Assembly (NCBI RefSeq): GCF_002215215.1
Contig: NZ_CP018632.1
Span: 5,638,501 to 5,702,500, forward strand
Length of the DNA: 64,000 nt
Direction: 5' to 3'
Origin: Granulosicoccus antarcticus IMCC3135
GTDB taxonomy: Bacteria; Pseudomonadota; Gammaproteobacteria; Granulosicoccales; Granulosicoccaceae
The position numbers were made by a program, and so were the translations under genes. This document shows positions 17,437-25,797 of this stretch, one piece after another (the stretch's first letter is position 1; every line of letters starts with the position of its first letter). A model generated the notes under the pieces. It worked only from the letters and a program-made list of their open reading frames with translations. It did no database searches and was not told the origin of the DNA.

Positions 17437-19079
17437 TATGACTCCCTGATTGTATGTATCTGCCCTAGATAAGCAGCCAGGAAAGTTTCGAAATCACCTT
17501 CGCTCTCCGCTTCCATTTCTTCCTGTTTCTGCCGTGATTGCTCAGCCAGATCGAGAAATTGTGCCATCAGAGTTTCATCCTGCTCGGCCCCGTACAGACT
17601 CTCATGATGCTTCACCGAGAGCATTTGCGAGTGTTCGAAAAACGAGCCGGTCTGCTTGATCTGGGCAATCATGAGGGCTGAGGGTGTCAAATCCGGGTTA
17701 TCGAACTTGGCCTGCTGCTCCTGTAGTGCGGCCACATACAGAGGCGTCTCCCGTCCCTGATCCAGCCATTGCGCTATGGGCTGCAAGACCTCCAGTATGG
17801 ATGCTCCCCATTGCTGAAGACCTACCTCGCCATCCGGGCCCTGCAATTGCAACCCGGGTTGACGCCCATAATGCGCCACCGTCTTTACATTCTCGGAGCA
17901 GGCGGCCATCTCTTCGGCTCCCAAGGGCTCCGGGGTTGCTAACCAGGCAAACATCATCAGCATTTCCAGCATCGCAATCTGATGCAGTCCGACTCCGGCA
18001 GGGTCCAGCAGATTGACATCAACCGATCGCAGCTCCAGATAGCGGATGCCTCGCTCGCCCAGGGCATGTATGGGCAACTCTCCGGATTTGGCGATCTGCT
18101 TGGGCCTGACCGTGCTGTAGAACTCGTTCTCGATCTGCAGCCGGCAAGTGCTCAATTGCTGGAATTCCCCGTCTTCATCACGAACGCCCATCGCCTTGTA
18201 TGGAGGGTGCTCGGTGGAGACATGACTGATGATGTCTTCGATATAACTTTGTAGGTCCGTATGCCGGACGCTCAGATCAATCGGCTCATCTTCGCGATAG
18301 CGATAACCTATCTTGCCCATCCGCAATGAAGTGGCATGCTCACCATAACGCGTCGATCCGTTCCAGACATCCAGCTCATCGCCCTCGCCCTCATCCAGAA
18401 AGCTCTGACAGATGGCAGGAGAAGCGCCGAACAGGTAGGGAACAATCCAGCCGATACGCAGCAGATTCTGCATCATCTGGAAATAGCCCTCCGTACGCTG
18501 CAGCTGATTGCCAGGCGTCGAATCCGCCGTATCATTGCCTTGCTCGACACTCGTACCGCTCAGCAATGCATCACGCAAGGGCCACGAGGACTCTGGCATG
18601 GAGAAATTGAAATGTACCCCGGCAATCGCCTGCATACGACGCCCATATCGCAGACCCAGGCCTCGACGATAAGCATGCTTCATCTGCCCGCTGTGGGAGC
18701 TGCCGTATTCACCAATGCGAACACTTGCTCCGCCACGCAGTATGCAAGGCATGCTGGTGTTCCAGATATGCTCCCCTGCTGGCAGGCGATGTACGATGAA
18801 CTGATGGATAGAGGTCAGAAAATGCAAAGCCTCTTCAGCCGAACCGCACGGTGGTGTTACCATTTCAAGCAACGCCTCGGAAAAATCCGTGGTGATGAAC
18901 GGATGCGTCAGCGCGTCACCCAATGCCTCTGGATGATCGGCCTGAGATATGCCACCGTTACCCATGACCCTTAATGATTCTTTTTCGAGACCAACCTTGC
19001 GCTCAGCCAATACCTCAGGAGTCTGGGTTCGGACAAGCTTGTCAGCTCTTTGTTTAATCTCGGAGTACACAATGAACAT
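17436..19079 (-). CDS. gshA: Glutamate-cysteine ligase
   Basis: A 547-residue enzyme for the first step of glutathione synthesis (proteobacterial type 1 family). Supporting segments are RKVGLEKESLRV near the N-terminus, GVHFNFSMPESSW, GRYGxR-like motifs, LQIENEFYSTVRPK, and RGIRYLELRSVDVNLLDP, all conserved with E. coli GshA (518 residues). I chose the ATG at 19079. The frame stays open to 19481, but that extension has no family similarity and overlaps the divergent hydrolase gene. A GTG three codons later is an alternative. It heads an operon with mobA and moeA, an unusual partnership. Confidence 0.93.
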   Translation of the reverse strand: MFIVYSEIKQRADKLVRTQTPEVLAERKVGLEKESLRVMGNGGISQADHPEALGDALTHPFITTDFSEALLEMVTPPCGSAEEALHFLTSIHQFIVHRLPAGEHIWNTSMPCILRGGASVRIGEYGSSHSGQMKHAYRRGLGLRYGRRMQAIAGVHFNFSMPESSWPLRDALLSGTSVEQGNDTADSTPGNQLQRTEGYFQMMQNLLRIGWIVPYLFGASPAICQSFLDEGEGDELDVWNGSTRYGEHATSLRMGKIGYRYREDEPIDLSVRHTDLQSYIEDIISHVSTEHPPYKAMGVRDEDGEFQQLSTCRLQIENEFYSTVRPKQIAKSGELPIHALGERGIRYLELRSVDVNLLDPAGVGLHQIAMLEMLMMFAWLATPEPLGAEEMAACSENVKTVAHYGRQPGLQLQGPDGEVGLQQWGASILEVLQPIAQWLDQGRETPLYVAALQEQQAKFDNPDLTPSALMIAQIKQTGSFFEHSQMLSVKHHESLYGAEQDETLMAQFLDLAEQSRQKQEEMEAESEGDFETFLAAYLGQIHTIRES

Positions 19080-19121
19080 CCCACTTTGCCAACGCGGGAG
19101 TGTAACCCAGGCTATGACTTT

Positions 19122-19895
19122 ATGAGCGGTTTGAACAGCCAACAAGCTGGACAGGGGCCTGTATTTATCATGCTGCACGGCCTGTTCGGCAGTCTGGACA
19201 ATTTTCGGTCCGTCTCCTTGCATTTGGAGCGCAGCCTGACAGTGCTGCGCATGGACCTGCCCGGACATGGTCTTTCGCCCTCGCTGCCAACCTTGTCCAT
19301 TGAGGCCATGGCCGATGCGGTACTGGCAGAAATAGATCAGCTTGGCATCAAGGAATTTCACCTTCTGGGCCACTCGCTGGGAGGCAAGGTTGCGATGTCT
19401 GTGGCCGGCAATCCATCTTGCCAGGGCCTGCAAAGCCTGTGCGTGGTGGATATTGCCCCGCGGCAGTACAAACCACATCATCAGCCGATCATCGATGCCT
19501 TGCAGGCGCTCGACCTACAGCAGATTACGGATCGTCGCGATGCCGACCTGCAATTACGAAATGCCATACCGGATGCTGGCGTTCGTGCTTTCCTGCTCAA
19601 AAGCCTTTACCGCCATGACTCAGGGCATTTCGACTGGCGCTTTGATTTGCAACAACTGGCCACAGATTACCCGTTGATCTGCCGTCCACCGATCGTCAAC
19701 CGGACCATCGAGCCCCCGACCCTGTTCATCAAGGGCGGCGACAGTGACTATCTTGGTGCGGACGATGAAACCGGTATCAAGGCTGTTTGTGCACACCCCT
19801 CTCTCAAGATAATCGTCGGTGCAGGTCATTGGCCACATGCCGAAAAACCCGCACAGTTCACACGTATTTGCCAGGAGTTTTTGAGCCATGTCTGA
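19122..19895 (+). CDS. Alpha/beta hydrolase, YbfF-like esterase
   Basis: A 257-residue serine hydrolase. It has the oxyanion segment FIMLHGLFGSLDNF, the nucleophile elbow HLLGHSLGGKVAM, a late acidic residue after LFIKGGDSDYLG, and the catalytic His in GAGHWPHAEKP. Length and these motifs match E. coli YbfF (254 residues), an acyl-CoA/short-chain esterase. The ATG at 19122 is preferred; the in-frame ATG at 19050 would overlap gshA. It overlaps the DUF2058 gene by 8 bases. Confidence 0.9.
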   Translation: MSGLNSQQAGQGPVFIMLHGLFGSLDNFRSVSLHLERSLTVLRMDLPGHGLSPSLPTLSIEAMADAVLAEIDQLGIKEFHLLGHSLGGKVAMSVAGNPSCQGLQSLCVVDIAPRQYKPHHQPIIDALQALDLQQITDRRDADLQLRNAIPDAGVRAFLLKSLYRHDSGHFDWRFDLQQLATDYPLICRPPIVNRTIEPPTLFIKGGDSDYLGADDETGIKAVCAHPSLKIIVGAGHWPHAEKPAQFTRICQEFLSHV

Positions 19896-20460
19896 TTCAC
19901 TTCGCGATCAGCTGATGCAAGCAGGCTTCGATGCTCCCAAGGAGCCTGTCCGATCGAAACGAGCACCATCCGGTAAATCGCCACGGGGCGGCAGTAAATC
20001 TGGCAAATCCCAGGGCGGTGCAGATGGCAGGCGACAGAGTAAGCCACGGCCCACTCAAAACCCAGCACACGCTGCCAAGACAAATCGACGCGCTGCCACA
20101 ACACCGACAGCCGCCGCGCCCGACGCAGAAGCCATTCGACGTAAGGCTATCAAGGCGGAGATCAAGACTCTCATAGAAGCGGCTGCCATCAAGGAGTACC
20201 AGGGTGAAAGCGTCTATCGCTTTATTCTGAACAAGCGCATTCGCGAACTGCACGTCAAGGACGATATCCGGCAACAGCTGGTCGCAGGCACATTGATCAT
20301 CACTCGTCTCAACGGAACCACATGGCTGGTGCCGGATGAGACCTCTACAGCCATACGCGCACTGAACCCCGACTGGGCCGTGGTAACGCCGGCTCCCGAC
20401 GGACCGGAAGACAACACAGGCTACGAAGATTTTCCAGTGCCTGACGATCTGCAGTGGTGA
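19888..20460 (+). CDS. DUF2058 family protein (YaiL-like)
   Basis: A 190-residue protein. The N-terminal 90 residues are basic and low-complexity (Lys/Arg/Ser/Gly/Pro/Ala-rich), opening with MSDSLRDQLMQAGF, the standard DUF2058 start. The folded part from about 95 to 165 (KTLIEAAAIKEYQGESVYRF and KRIRELHVKDDIRQQL) is the DUF2058 core. E. coli YaiL is annotated as a nucleoprotein or polynucleotide-associated protein; the function is not proven. Its stop codon is interleaved with the start of sbcB, and the order hydrolase-DUF2058-sbcB suggests one transcript. Confidence 0.88.
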   Translation: MSDSLRDQLMQAGFDAPKEPVRSKRAPSGKSPRGGSKSGKSQGGADGRRQSKPRPTQNPAHAAKTNRRAATTPTAAAPDAEAIRRKAIKAEIKTLIEAAAIKEYQGESVYRFILNKRIRELHVKDDIRQQLVAGTLIITRLNGTTWLVPDETSTAIRALNPDWAVVTPAPDGPEDNTGYEDFPVPDDLQW

Positions 20461-21899
20461 GCTTCTACTGGTTCGACTACGAGACCTTCGGCACCCAACC
20501 AGCCTGGGATCGTCCCTGTCAGTTTGCAGGTGTGAGAACTGATGAGGATCTGAACGTCATCGGCGAACCCATGACGCTCTATTGCCGGCAATCGGAGGAC
20601 TATCTGCCACAGCCCGCAGCATGCCGTGTAACAGGTATCACGCCACAGCTTGCCAATGAAAAAGGCCTCTGTGAGGCACATTTCATTCAACGCATACTGG
20701 ATGAAATAGGAGCTCAGGACACCTGCTCGGTCGGCTACAACAGTATCCGTTTTGATGACGAATTCACCCGCCACACGCTCTTCCGCAACCTGCAAGACCC
20801 CTACGAACAGGAATGGAAAAACGGCAACTCCCGATGGGACCTGATTGACGTGGTGCGGCTGACTCGAGCCTTGCGCCCTGAAGGTATTCAGTGGCCATTC
20901 CATGAAGATGGCTCGGCCAGCAACCGGCTTGAAGACCTGAGCGCCATCAACGGTATTGAGCATGGACAGGCGCACGACGCCATGTCAGATGTCTGGGCAA
21001 CCATTGGCATGGCAAAGCTGATCAGGGACACCCAGCCTCGCCTGTTCAACCATGTATTTTCACATCGAGGCAAGGCTAGCGTCGCTCAGTTACTGAACCC
21101 TCAGGAACGTACCGTCAGGCTTCAGGTTTCTGGGATGGTGGCCGGCAGCAGACACAATGTCGCTGCCATTTTGCCGCTGAGCAAACACCCGGACAATGCC
21201 AACGGCGTCATAGTGCTTGATCTGCAAGATGACCCCCGTTATTTGCTGGAACTGGATGCCGACGAGATTGCCCGGCGCCTTTACCAACCAGCCAGCGAGC
21301 GCAAGGACACTGATGCACCTCGCCCCGGCTTGCGTACGGTACAAATAAACAAATGTCCCGTGATTGTGCCGCTTTCCACGCTACGCCCTGTCGATGCCGA
21401 ACGCTTGCAAATAAACCGTGCTCAGATCGATCAGCACGCAGCGTGGGCCCAGGAAGTCTGCAATAACGAGCATGTTCTGGAACAGATCAGACGGGCTCTG
21501 AGCCGACAGTGGCAGGATGATTCCAAGATCGATGTGGATGGCACCCTGTATAGCGGAGCATTCCTGTCTTCATCTGACAAGAAGAGCTTGCAAACCATCA
21601 GGAAATTGTCTCCTGAAAAGCTGGCACTGAAGCTGGAGCAGGTTTCTGGTCATTTCGATGACAAACGTCTTGACGCAATGGTCTGGCGCTATCTGGCCCG
21701 CAGCTTTCCCGATGCGCTGACACCGGAACAATCCTTGCGCTGGCAGCAAGAGTGCGTCACCCGCTTATCTGACAATCACTCAGCCTGGCTGGGTTACGAA
21801 AGCTATCAGCAGGCACTGGATGAGATCGAATGGACGCCCGCGGAAAGGGAACTACAACAGGCACTGAACGTCTATTCCCTGCAGCTGCAATCAACCTGA
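20454..21899 (+). CDS. sbcB: Exodeoxyribonuclease I
   Basis: A 481-residue 3'-5' single-strand DNA exonuclease (E. coli ExoI: 475). The DEDDh active site starts with FYWFDYETFG (D8, E10). The second motif lies in CSVGYNSIRFDDEFTRH, and the third in HGQAHDAMSDVWATIGMAKL. The C-terminal half matches the SH3-like and helical ExoI domains. The start is a GTG at 20454 or 20457 lying over the DUF2058 stop, so translation is probably coupled. ExoI acts in mismatch repair and in trimming recombination intermediates. Confidence 0.95.
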   Translation: MVSFYWFDYETFGTQPAWDRPCQFAGVRTDEDLNVIGEPMTLYCRQSEDYLPQPAACRVTGITPQLANEKGLCEAHFIQRILDEIGAQDTCSVGYNSIRFDDEFTRHTLFRNLQDPYEQEWKNGNSRWDLIDVVRLTRALRPEGIQWPFHEDGSASNRLEDLSAINGIEHGQAHDAMSDVWATIGMAKLIRDTQPRLFNHVFSHRGKASVAQLLNPQERTVRLQVSGMVAGSRHNVAAILPLSKHPDNANGVIVLDLQDDPRYLLELDADEIARRLYQPASERKDTDAPRPGLRTVQINKCPVIVPLSTLRPVDAERLQINRAQIDQHAAWAQEVCNNEHVLEQIRRALSRQWQDDSKIDVDGTLYSGAFLSSSDKKSLQTIRKLSPEKLALKLEQVSGHFDDKRLDAMVWRYLARSFPDALTPEQSLRWQQECVTRLSDNHSAWLGYESYQQALDEIEWTPAERELQQALNVYSLQLQST

Positions 21900-21904
21900 A
21901 CTGT

Positions 21905-21926
21905 GCAGGGACTACCGCAGCCCTGC
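21905..21926. terminator. Hairpin between convergent sbcB and membrane-protein genes
   Basis: GCAGGG (21905-21910) and CCCTGC (21921-21926) form a 6-bp stem with a 10-base loop, 6 bases after the sbcB stop. There is no long U tract on either strand, so termination is only likely by position. Confidence 0.35.
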
Positions 21927-21958
21927 CTTGTTGAAGCTCGATTTGGTATTGATTCGAC

Positions 21959-22540
21959 TTAGTTGGTACGCCGACCACCACCATCCATGAAGTCCGTACC
22001 TGAAATCAGCGGACGCATGGTGTTAGTCACGAAAAAAGCGAAAAACAGAAAAAAGAACTTGAATTTGAGAGTTGCGTAATCGGGCCCGATCCAGTGAGCA
22101 CTAACCATGAATATAACCGCCGCCAACACAAAACCGTAGGCCGAATGGTAATAAAGGTTCATGATTGAATTCGTGATTTCCTGACGATACACCCCGCTCA
22201 GCACCATCGACATCATCATGATGAATACAACCGGCACCATCGGCGCCAGCATGCTCTGCACTGAATGACCCAGGCTGACGTACCCGGCCGCCAGAAAGAC
22301 GCAGCAGAATAGCAATGATTCCACTACAGCTCGGAAAAAGGTAGGAAATCGAACCTGACGAAACGCAGTTCGTTGCACGAAATTTAGAACACTACGTGCA
22401 CTGATTCTATTTAGACTACTTACGCTCATGGCATTCAATCCCGTCAGAAATAGCGCCAGTAACCACCCCGCGCCTAGGTAGGATGGTGATAATAACACTC
22501 TGTTAATGTAACTTTGTAACGCAACGTCACGCAAAGACAT
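21959..22540 (-). CDS. Small integral membrane protein, possible glycosyltransferase-anchor remnant
   Basis: A 193-residue membrane protein. The ATG at 22540 is preferred over an in-frame TTG at 22561. Four or five hydrophobic segments are visible (about 22-40, 80-95, 105-125, 140-160 and 165-185 of the protein). The segment MMMSMVLSGVYRQEITNSI and the abrupt end after FMDGGGRRTN resemble, to my eye, the N-terminal membrane module of XrtA/PEP-CTERM-associated sugar transferases (TIGR03013 type), which would continue into a nucleotide-binding and transferase domain. None follows here. This similarity is weak and unconfirmed; it may simply be a hypothetical membrane protein. Confidence 0.6.
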   Translation of the reverse strand: MSLRDVALQSYINRVLLSPSYLGAGWLLALFLTGLNAMSVSSLNRISARSVLNFVQRTAFRQVRFPTFFRAVVESLLFCCVFLAAGYVSLGHSVQSMLAPMVPVVFIMMMSMVLSGVYRQEITNSIMNLYYHSAYGFVLAAVIFMVSAHWIGPDYATLKFKFFFLFFAFFVTNTMRPLISGTDFMDGGGRRTN

Positions 22541-22599
22541 ATTGTGACGAAGTTCTCGCAATTGAGGGGTTACATGCTGACTCTGCTAGCATCCAAATA

Positions 22600-23307
22600 A
22601 TGACGCAACAACGAATAAAGCTGTACCAGGGTTCAGCCAGTCCTTGTAGTTATCTGGACAATCGGCAGGCCGTGAACATCTATGCAGATCCACATCACCC
22701 ACACCCCAGGGCTGTCTATAACCAGCTGATAAAAAAGGGTTTTCGGCGATCTGGAGAATACGTATACCGCCCTGGATGCACTCACTGCTCGGCCTGTGTA
22801 CCCGTTCGTATTCGTTGTGAGAACTTCACGCCACGGCGTACCGATCGACGCAATCTGAAACAAAACAACGATCTGAGAGTGGACTATCAGCCAGCTTGCT
22901 TTACGGAAGAATATTTTCAGCTTTACAGACGTTATCTTGCAGCCCGTCACACCGATGGCGGTATGGACAATCCCGAGCCTGAAGATTTTGAACGTTTCCT
23001 GCTCAACCCCTGGGGAGAAACCCTGTTTGTCGAAGCCAGACTGGATGGGCAAGTAATCGCTGTTGCCGTCACGGATGCCACCTCTGATGGCCTGTCGGCG
23101 GTCTATACGTTTTTCGACCCGGACCATGGCCATCGTGGCTTGGGAAGGTACTGCATTCTGCAGCAGATCGAGCTATGCGGATCCATCAACATTCCCTATT
23201 TGTACTTAGGGTATTGGGTGGATGGATGCCAGAAAATGCAGTACAAGACTGATTTTCGACCTCAGGAACACTTCGACGGTCAGGAGTGGATAGTCACACC
23301 GTCCTGA
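22600..23307 (+). CDS. bpt: Aspartate/glutamate leucyltransferase
   Basis: A 235-residue aminoacyl-tRNA-protein transferase of the Bpt branch, which adds Leu to proteins starting with Asp or Glu and so marks them for ClpS/ClpAP degradation. The N-terminal ATE domain carries YRPGCTHCSACVPVRI with its Cys cluster. The C-terminal ATE domain has AVAVTDATSDGLSAVYTFFDP, LGYWVDGCQKMQYK and the FRPQE end. No aat, infA or clpA gene neighbours it, unlike Pseudomonas. A 59-base gap separates it from the divergent membrane-protein gene. Confidence 0.94.
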   Translation: MTQQRIKLYQGSASPCSYLDNRQAVNIYADPHHPHPRAVYNQLIKKGFRRSGEYVYRPGCTHCSACVPVRIRCENFTPRRTDRRNLKQNNDLRVDYQPACFTEEYFQLYRRYLAARHTDGGMDNPEPEDFERFLLNPWGETLFVEARLDGQVIAVAVTDATSDGLSAVYTFFDPDHGHRGLGRYCILQQIELCGSINIPYLYLGYWVDGCQKMQYKTDFRPQEHFDGQEWIVTPS

Positions 23308-23386
23308 GAAGTCCCCAGGGACACCGCATTGGCACAACTCAACTCACAAAGTCACGCCACACTGAGCACCGGTGCAGACAAACTGA

Positions 23387-24676
23387 TCAGCCACGCCGGG
23401 CCTGCTCGATCCCCCGCAGATAAAGCTCGTACATGCTCTGAGGCCCCCAGTCATCTCGCAGACTGGAAAACAACGACTCCGCAGTGCCCCAGTCTCCGGA
23501 CTTGCTTGCCGCCATCGCTTTATCATGCCTGACCAGCAGCTGCATGACCTGCTCATTGAGCTGTTCCTGCGAGCCCAGAGGCTGATACATTGTCACCGAC
23601 TTGCTGCGTCCTTTCACCATCACCGTATCAAGCTCGCGAAACAGCATGCCGGGCAGCTCAGCCACGGTATTGTCACCGACAATGATCGGCACATGATATT
23701 TGCGCGTTTGAGCTTCGAGCCGCTGAGCAACGTTGACACTGTCGCCGACCACCGTGTAATCCATCCGGTACTCGGATCCGAGCGGACCGACCATAGCAGG
23801 ACCCGTACTGATACCGATACCCATGCTTACCTGCGGCAGCTGCCGATCGCGATATCGACCATTCAGTGTATCCAGCTCCGCCTGCATGTCCATGCCAGCG
23901 CACAGTGCATCATGAGCATGTGTCTCGCTACGGATACCGCCCCCCCACACCGCCATCACACTGTCTCCCATGTACTTGTCGATAGAGCCCCGATAACGAA
24001 CCACAATGCGACTGATATAGGTGAAATACAGGTTCAGCCATTCGGTTAATTCGTTAGGCTGCAACTGCTCTGATATGGCAGTGAAGCCGATGACATCGCA
24101 AAACAACACACTGATATTGCGCTGCTCTCCGGACAAACTCACCGCCTGAGGATCACGACCGTATTCTCTGGCTAATTCGGCTGGAACATACTGACTCAGC
24201 AAGCGGTGAACTCGCTTGCGATCTCGCACTTCACCGATATAACTCAGCAAGACATACATGCCATAGAGTACGAATACCGTCAGCAATTCGAACTCGATAG
24301 GAATGCGCGGCACATCCGAACTGAATTTGTAATGTAACAGCCCCACACCCACTGCAGCTGCAATCGCCAGAACCGTTGCAGCTGGCAACCGAAACAAGGG
24401 CATCAATGCACATTGCATGATCAGAATCAGCAAGCCGGTCCAGAAGGTGCGGCCAAATGAGCCTGCCTCGAAGAGATTGAAAGACTTCCCACCACGTACA
24501 TTCAATGCGAACAGCTGGCCAGAATCATTATCACCGGCCAGCCATTCAAAACCAAAATACAGACGAAAGACCCCCAGACCGGTCAACACCAGCAACGTGA
24601 GTACCAGCAGCAACAGCAAGGAAAACGACAGGCTGCGAGGACCAGGTCTGTAATAAGGTAGCTTCACGCTATTCAA
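23387..24676 (-). CDS. Membrane-anchored class III adenylate/guanylate cyclase
   Basis: A 429-residue protein. The N-terminal 150 residues have about four hydrophobic segments and a short extracytoplasmic loop. The cyclase homology domain (about 185-345) has both metal-binding Asp residues: D194 in LFCDVIGFTAISE and D238 in YMGDSVMAVW. The SEYRMDYTVVGDSVNVAQRLE segment carries the nucleotide and transition-state residues. A C-terminal helical tail of about 65 residues follows. It probably makes cAMP in response to a membrane signal. It lies 26 bases downstream of the IMPase-family gene on the same strand. Confidence 0.92.
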   Translation of the reverse strand: MNSVKLPYYRPGPRSLSFSLLLLLVLTLLVLTGLGVFRLYFGFEWLAGDNDSGQLFALNVRGGKSFNLFEAGSFGRTFWTGLLILIMQCALMPLFRLPAATVLAIAAAVGVGLLHYKFSSDVPRIPIEFELLTVFVLYGMYVLLSYIGEVRDRKRVHRLLSQYVPAELAREYGRDPQAVSLSGEQRNISVLFCDVIGFTAISEQLQPNELTEWLNLYFTYISRIVVRYRGSIDKYMGDSVMAVWGGGIRSETHAHDALCAGMDMQAELDTLNGRYRDRQLPQVSMGIGISTGPAMVGPLGSEYRMDYTVVGDSVNVAQRLEAQTRKYHVPIIVGDNTVAELPGMLFRELDTVMVKGRSKSVTMYQPLGSQEQLNEQVMQLLVRHDKAMAASKSGDWGTAESLFSSLRDDWGPQSMYELYLRGIEQARRG

Positions 24677-24702
24677 TTCTTACGAGTGTCTAGTCGTCGA
24701 CA

Positions 24703-25521
24703 CTAGCCGTGCAACAAGTCTAGCGCCTGCTCGTGCAGAGCTACCGAGCAGGCTGCCAGAACCGAAGTTGTTGCCTCGTTAACAGCCTGTCCGTGCATAT
24801 CCGTGATGATGCCTCCCGCTTCTCTGACAGCGACGGTCAGGGCGGCAATATCCAGGATATTCACATCCGATTCGAGTATCAGGTCTGCCTGACCGCTACA
24901 CAGCTGATGGTAATGACAGAAGTCACCATAGCCTCTGACGCGGCGCACGCGACCAACAATCTGCGCATAGCGAGACCAGGCGTCCGCATCACGCGCCAGA
25001 GTCGTCAGGTTACCGGATGAGAAAAAAGCATCATCGATGGACGTGATGTCATTGCAATGAACCTGTCGTCCGTCCAGCCAGGCTCCCTGCTCATGAACAG
25101 CAACCATCTTCTCGCCATAAGCAGGTGCATTCGAGACGCCCAGGCGTAACTCATCGTCCACTTCAAGCGCAATCTGCGTGGAGTAATAACGCGATCCTCG
25201 AATAAAACTCTTGGTCCCGTCAATCGGATCAACCAACCATCGCAGCCCTGCCCCTTTCCCAGACTTTTCAGTCGCAGCGCTCTTACCCGTTTCTTCCCCA
25301 AAAAAAGCAGCATTGGGCAACGCTTTCGTCAGAACCTGCTTGATTGCCTTCTCGGCCGCCACATCTACTTCAGTCACCGGTGACTGATCCGATTTCAAAG
25401 TCACATGCCAGTCGCCACGCGCCAGAAAATCGCTGATGACCTGCTGAGCTGCCTCAACCGCCTCTTCTGCAGCCTTACGCGCTACCGTCATATCCAGTTC
25501 CACACTCACTCCATGCATCAT
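24703..25521 (-). CDS. Inositol monophosphatase-family phosphatase (HisN-like)
   Basis: A 272-residue Mg-dependent sugar or polyol phosphatase. Metal-binding motifs are the Glu pair in AFFGEETGKS, the WLVDPIDGTKSFIRG motif, and the late Asp in VNILDIAALTVAVREAGG. The DGTKSFIRG form is common in histidinol-phosphatase (HisN) relatives; suhB/cysQ-type activity cannot be excluded. An ATG 10 codons further in (25491) is an alternative start. It precedes the cyclase gene by 26 bases. Confidence 0.88.
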   Translation of the reverse strand: MMHGVSVELDMTVARKAAEEAVEAAQQVISDFLARGDWHVTLKSDQSPVTEVDVAAEKAIKQVLTKALPNAAFFGEETGKSAATEKSGKGAGLRWLVDPIDGTKSFIRGSRYYSTQIALEVDDELRLGVSNAPAYGEKMVAVHEQGAWLDGRQVHCNDITSIDDAFFSSGNLTTLARDADAWSRYAQIVGRVRRVRGYGDFCHYHQLCSGQADLILESDVNILDIAALTVAVREAGGIITDMHGQAVNEATTSVLAACSVALHEQALDLLHG

Positions 25522-25797
25522 TGTTTTGTTACTGCACAGTATACGGTGCCCACGTGTGCCAGATCACGTACTCAGACTCCGCCGAACACAGGTAACTGAC
25601 TTCCACCTATCGAGCATGAACAATGCCGTAATCGTAATTGACATGAACAGTTTTCAACAAATCTGCCGAGCGCCCCTACAGAACGTATTTAACGATTCGG
25701 CAAACAATATTGGCATCGTTACTGTCAAGCCTGAACATTCTTCTCGGAAAGCAGTAGACTTGCCGACCCGTCAATGCCACAAGCACCCTCTTTAAGA

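Noticed and set aside
19080-19481. 134-residue N-terminal extension of gshA
   Set aside because: It has no similarity to the family and overlaps the divergent hydrolase gene; the ATG at 19079 gives the expected length.
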